Shown: in pieces, positions 62,117 to 64,000 of the stretch | Position numbering within the stretch: position 1 is the first letter of the stretch | How the letters are laid out: each line of letters begins with the position of its first letter | Origin: Ferrovibrio terrae | GTDB taxonomy: Bacteria; Pseudomonadota; Alphaproteobacteria; Ferrovibrionales; Ferrovibrionaceae | DNA: 64,000 nt | Assembly (NCBI RefSeq): GCF_007197755.1 | Contig: NZ_CP041636.1 | Location: 2,950,001-3,014,000 of the forward strand | Direction of reading: 5' to 3' | Program-made: the position numbers and the translations under genes | Notes under the pieces: model-generated | Seen by the model: the letters and a program-made list of their open reading frames with translations, nothing else | Told to the model about the DNA's origin: nothing | Database searches by the model: none

Positions 62117-64000
62117 TCAGAAATCCTGCCAGTCGTGATTGGCGGCCTGCGGCTGCGCCGTCGACCGTGCGGCAGGCTTTGCCTGTGCCGTGGTTCGCAT
62201 GGCCGGCTTTTGCGCAGCGGCCGTTTTCAGGGGAACCACCTGGGCGGGCTTGCTGTGACGGGTCGTCGCGGTGTCCCCGATCTTGAAGAAACTGACCAGG
62301 CGGGCGAGGTCGGAGGCCTGCTGCGACAGCGATTGCGCCGAGGCCGAGGTCTCTTCCACCAGAGCACCGTTGCGCTGGGTCATTTCGTCCATGCTGCCGA
62401 CGGCGGTGTTGACCTGCTCCAGGCCGGTGGCCTGTTCACGGCTGGCGGCGGCGATTTCCGAGACGATGTCGGTGACCTTCTTAACCGCCGAGACGATCTC
62501 GGTCAGGCTCTCGCCGGCCTGGCCGACCAGCTTGCCGCCTTCGCGGACCTGGCCGTTCGAGGCACTGATCAGGGTCTTGATCTCGCGGCTGGCATCGGCT
62601 GAACGCTGCGCCAGTGCACGCACTTCCTGGGCGACGACGGCAAAACCTTTGCCGGCTTCGCCGGCGCGGGCCGCTTCCACCGAAGCGTTGAGCGCCAGCA
62701 GGTTGGTCTGGAAGGCGATCTCGTCGATCAGACCGACGATGTCGCTGATCTTCGCGGCCGAGCCCTCGATCTGACCCATTGCCGTCACCACATTGCCCAT
62801 TACCGCGCCGCCCTTGTCGGCCGCATCGCGGGCGACGGCAGCCAGTTGGCTGGCAGCCTGGGCATTGTCGGCATTCTGCTTCACGGTGGCGGTGATCTCA
62901 TGCATCGAGGCGGCGGTTTCCTCGATGGAGGCGGCCTGGCTTTCCGTGCGGCTGGCGAGATCCTGGCTGCCGGTCGAGATTTCGGCGGCGGCTTCCTTCA
63001 CCGCAGCTGCACTCTGGTTCAGGTCGCCAGCGATGTCGCGCAGCTTCTCGGCCATCGTGTTGACGCCAGACTTCACCTTGCCGAACACGCCATGGTAGTC
63101 GCCACGGATGTCTTTGGTCAGGTCGCCTTCCGCCATGCTGGCGGTGATAGTGGCCAGTTCGCCGGTCACCTGCTGCAGCATTCCGGTCAGACCGTTCAGC
63201 TGCTTGCTGATGTCGAGCAGGAAGCCCTCCTTGTCGGTTTCGTTGAGCCGGATATCCAGCTCGCCGCCCGACACCTTGGTGCAGAGCTGGCCGATCTCCG
63301 CGATGGCATTGCGCTCGCGCGCCGCTGTGGCGTTGCGCTGTTCCTCAGCCACACGACGCTGCTCGGCGATATCTGCTTCGGCCTGCTGGCGGGCAATCAT
63401 GTTGTCCTTGAAAACCTGCACGGTCTTGGCCATCACGCCGATCTCGTCGCCGCGACCGGTACCGAATACCTCGGCTTGCGTATTGCCGTCTGCCAGGATT
63501 TTCATGCCTGCTGCGAGGCGATTGATCGGACGCGAGATCGTCAGCATGGAAATGCCAAATCCAAGCAGCAAGGTGCCGACAATGATAGCGGCAGAGAAGC
63601 CGATCAACAGGTAAGTCTCGGTGATAATGTAGCCGTCGAGTTTGTGCCCGATCTCATTGATACCCTTGTCGTTGCGTGCGATAGCCTCGTCGAAGGATTT
63701 CTCAAGGTCGGTGCGCAGCTTGACATACTGCGCCTGATTGCCGAATTCGCGAGCGGCGCTGCCGCCCTTGTCGAGTGCGATGCGGGCGACCTCGCGGCGA
63801 TAATTGGCGAAATCCAGCATCAGCTGCTTGCGCGCGGCAAAAGCGGACCGCCGGTCCGCTGGCTGGGCCGCTTCATAGGGCAAGATCACCTTCTCGAAAC
63901 GCTCGGTCGCAGCGATCAAACTGGCGGCCATGGTCTTGATTTCGGTGGCATCAGTCGATGCGTAGATGGCGCGCGCCTCGGCCGCAGTCTCGTTCATGGC
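62117..64000 (-). CDS. Methyl-accepting chemotaxis protein, N-terminus outside window
   Basis: At least 627 residues of a chemoreceptor. The frame runs out of the window with no membrane segment before its first residues, so an N-terminal segment and part of the helical sensor domain are missing; the ATG at 63997 is therefore not the true start. The visible sensor part is helical, followed by the membrane segment LIGFSAAIIVGTLLLGFGIS, HAMP, and a signalling tip [20 protein letters not shown]. The C-terminal tail is Ala/Lys/Gln-rich and lacks a clear pentapeptide. It is cotranslated with cheW. Confidence 0.92.
   Translation of the reverse strand, partial: AMNETAAEARAIYASTDATEIKTMAASLIAATERFEKVILPYEAAQPADRRSAFAARKQLMLDFANYRREVARIALDKGGSAAREFGNQAQYVKLRTDLEKSFDEAIARNDKGINEIGHKLDGYIITETYLLIGFSAAIIVGTLLLGFGISMLTISRPINRLAAGMKILADGNTQAEVFGTGRGDEIGVMAKTVQVFKDNMIARQQAEADIAEQRRVAEEQRNATAARERNAIAEIGQLCTKVSGGELDIRLNETDKEGFLLDISKQLNGLTGMLQQVTGELATITASMAEGDLTKDIRGDYHGVFGKVKSGVNTMAEKLRDIAGDLNQSAAAVKEAAAEISTGSQDLASRTESQAASIEETAASMHEITATVKQNADNAQAASQLAAVARDAADKGGAVMGNVVTAMGQIEGSAAKISDIVGLIDEIAFQTNLLALNASVEAARAGEAGKGFAVVAQEVRALAQRSADASREIKTLISASNGQVREGGKLVGQAGESLTEIVSAVKKVTDIVSEIAAASREQATGLEQVNTAVGSMDEMTQRNGALVEETSASAQSLSQQASDLARLVSFFKIGDTATTRHSKPAQVVPLKTAAAQKPAMRTTAQAKPAARSTAQPQAANHDWQDF

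Noticed and set aside
62117-63997. Chemoreceptor starting at ATG 63997
   Set aside because: No N-terminal membrane segment would remain; the true start lies beyond the window.

Overview
The window is high-GC DNA with dense gene packing from an alphaproteobacterial chromosome. This rests on family resemblance and gene order: lon followed by an HU gene and a tRNA-Val, a radA-cvpA-purF run next to mlaFE and alr, an alphaproteobacterial-looking flagellar hook set, and many solute-binding-protein transporters. A Rhodospirillales-like free-living heterotroph is the best guess, but it is inference; no rRNA or other strong phylogenetic marker is present. No insertion sequences, phage genes or CRISPR arrays were seen.

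Layout. 1-2100: 3' part of lon, hupB, a PAS-like protein and tRNA-Val(UAC). 2107-9531: a six-gene minus-strand operon (MmgE/PrpD, SGNH hydrolase, binding-protein ABC transporter, SDR dehydrogenase) divergent from a GntR regulator. 9756-12500: a UxaA-type dehydratase and an FAH-superfamily enzyme for sugar-acid degradation. 12665-14455: small poorly known proteins. 14550-23471: a catabolic block with a RutE-type reductase, a YciI protein, a GntR regulator, an extradiol-dioxygenase-like VOC protein, an FAH-family hydrolase and a complete Liv-type ABC importer in which LivM and LivG are one polypeptide, closed by an IclR regulator. 23529-27166: an NTF2-like protein and a TctCBA tripartite tricarboxylate transporter. 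27284-32444: surface-sugar or modification genes (FkbM methyltransferase, glycosyltransferase, a CBS-aminotransferase fusion and an FAD monooxygenase-like protein). 32454-34123: aldo/keto reductase and PAP2 phosphatase.

34362-41140 is a flagellar hook locus (FlgD, an OmpR-type regulator, two FlgE-like proteins divergently encoded, FlgK, FlgL). Its intergenic regions share a TTAA-N6-TTAA-like motif. 41124-43899 holds a type III polyketide synthase coupled to an ICMT-type methyltransferase, plus an Old Yellow Enzyme. 44302-45415 encodes two overlapping membrane-anchored coiled-coil proteins of unknown function, followed by a perfect CRP-type palindrome and a strong terminator. 45661-47270 encodes a flavocytochrome c sulfide dehydrogenase pair behind a palindromic operator candidate. 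47372-56129 is a long minus-strand run alr-mlaE-mlaF-radA-cvpA-purF-SDR-hydratase-EamA. 56305-64000 has another EamA exporter, two chemoreceptors with a CheW, a ZIP transporter, an AhpD-like protein and a Spy/CpxP-like periplasmic protein.

The least explained items are the CBS-aminotransferase/monooxygenase pair, the coiled-coil pair with its phased GAAT/ATTC upstream array, and the candidate small RNA or leader at about 45540-45640. All function assignments come from reading protein motifs; no database search was possible.
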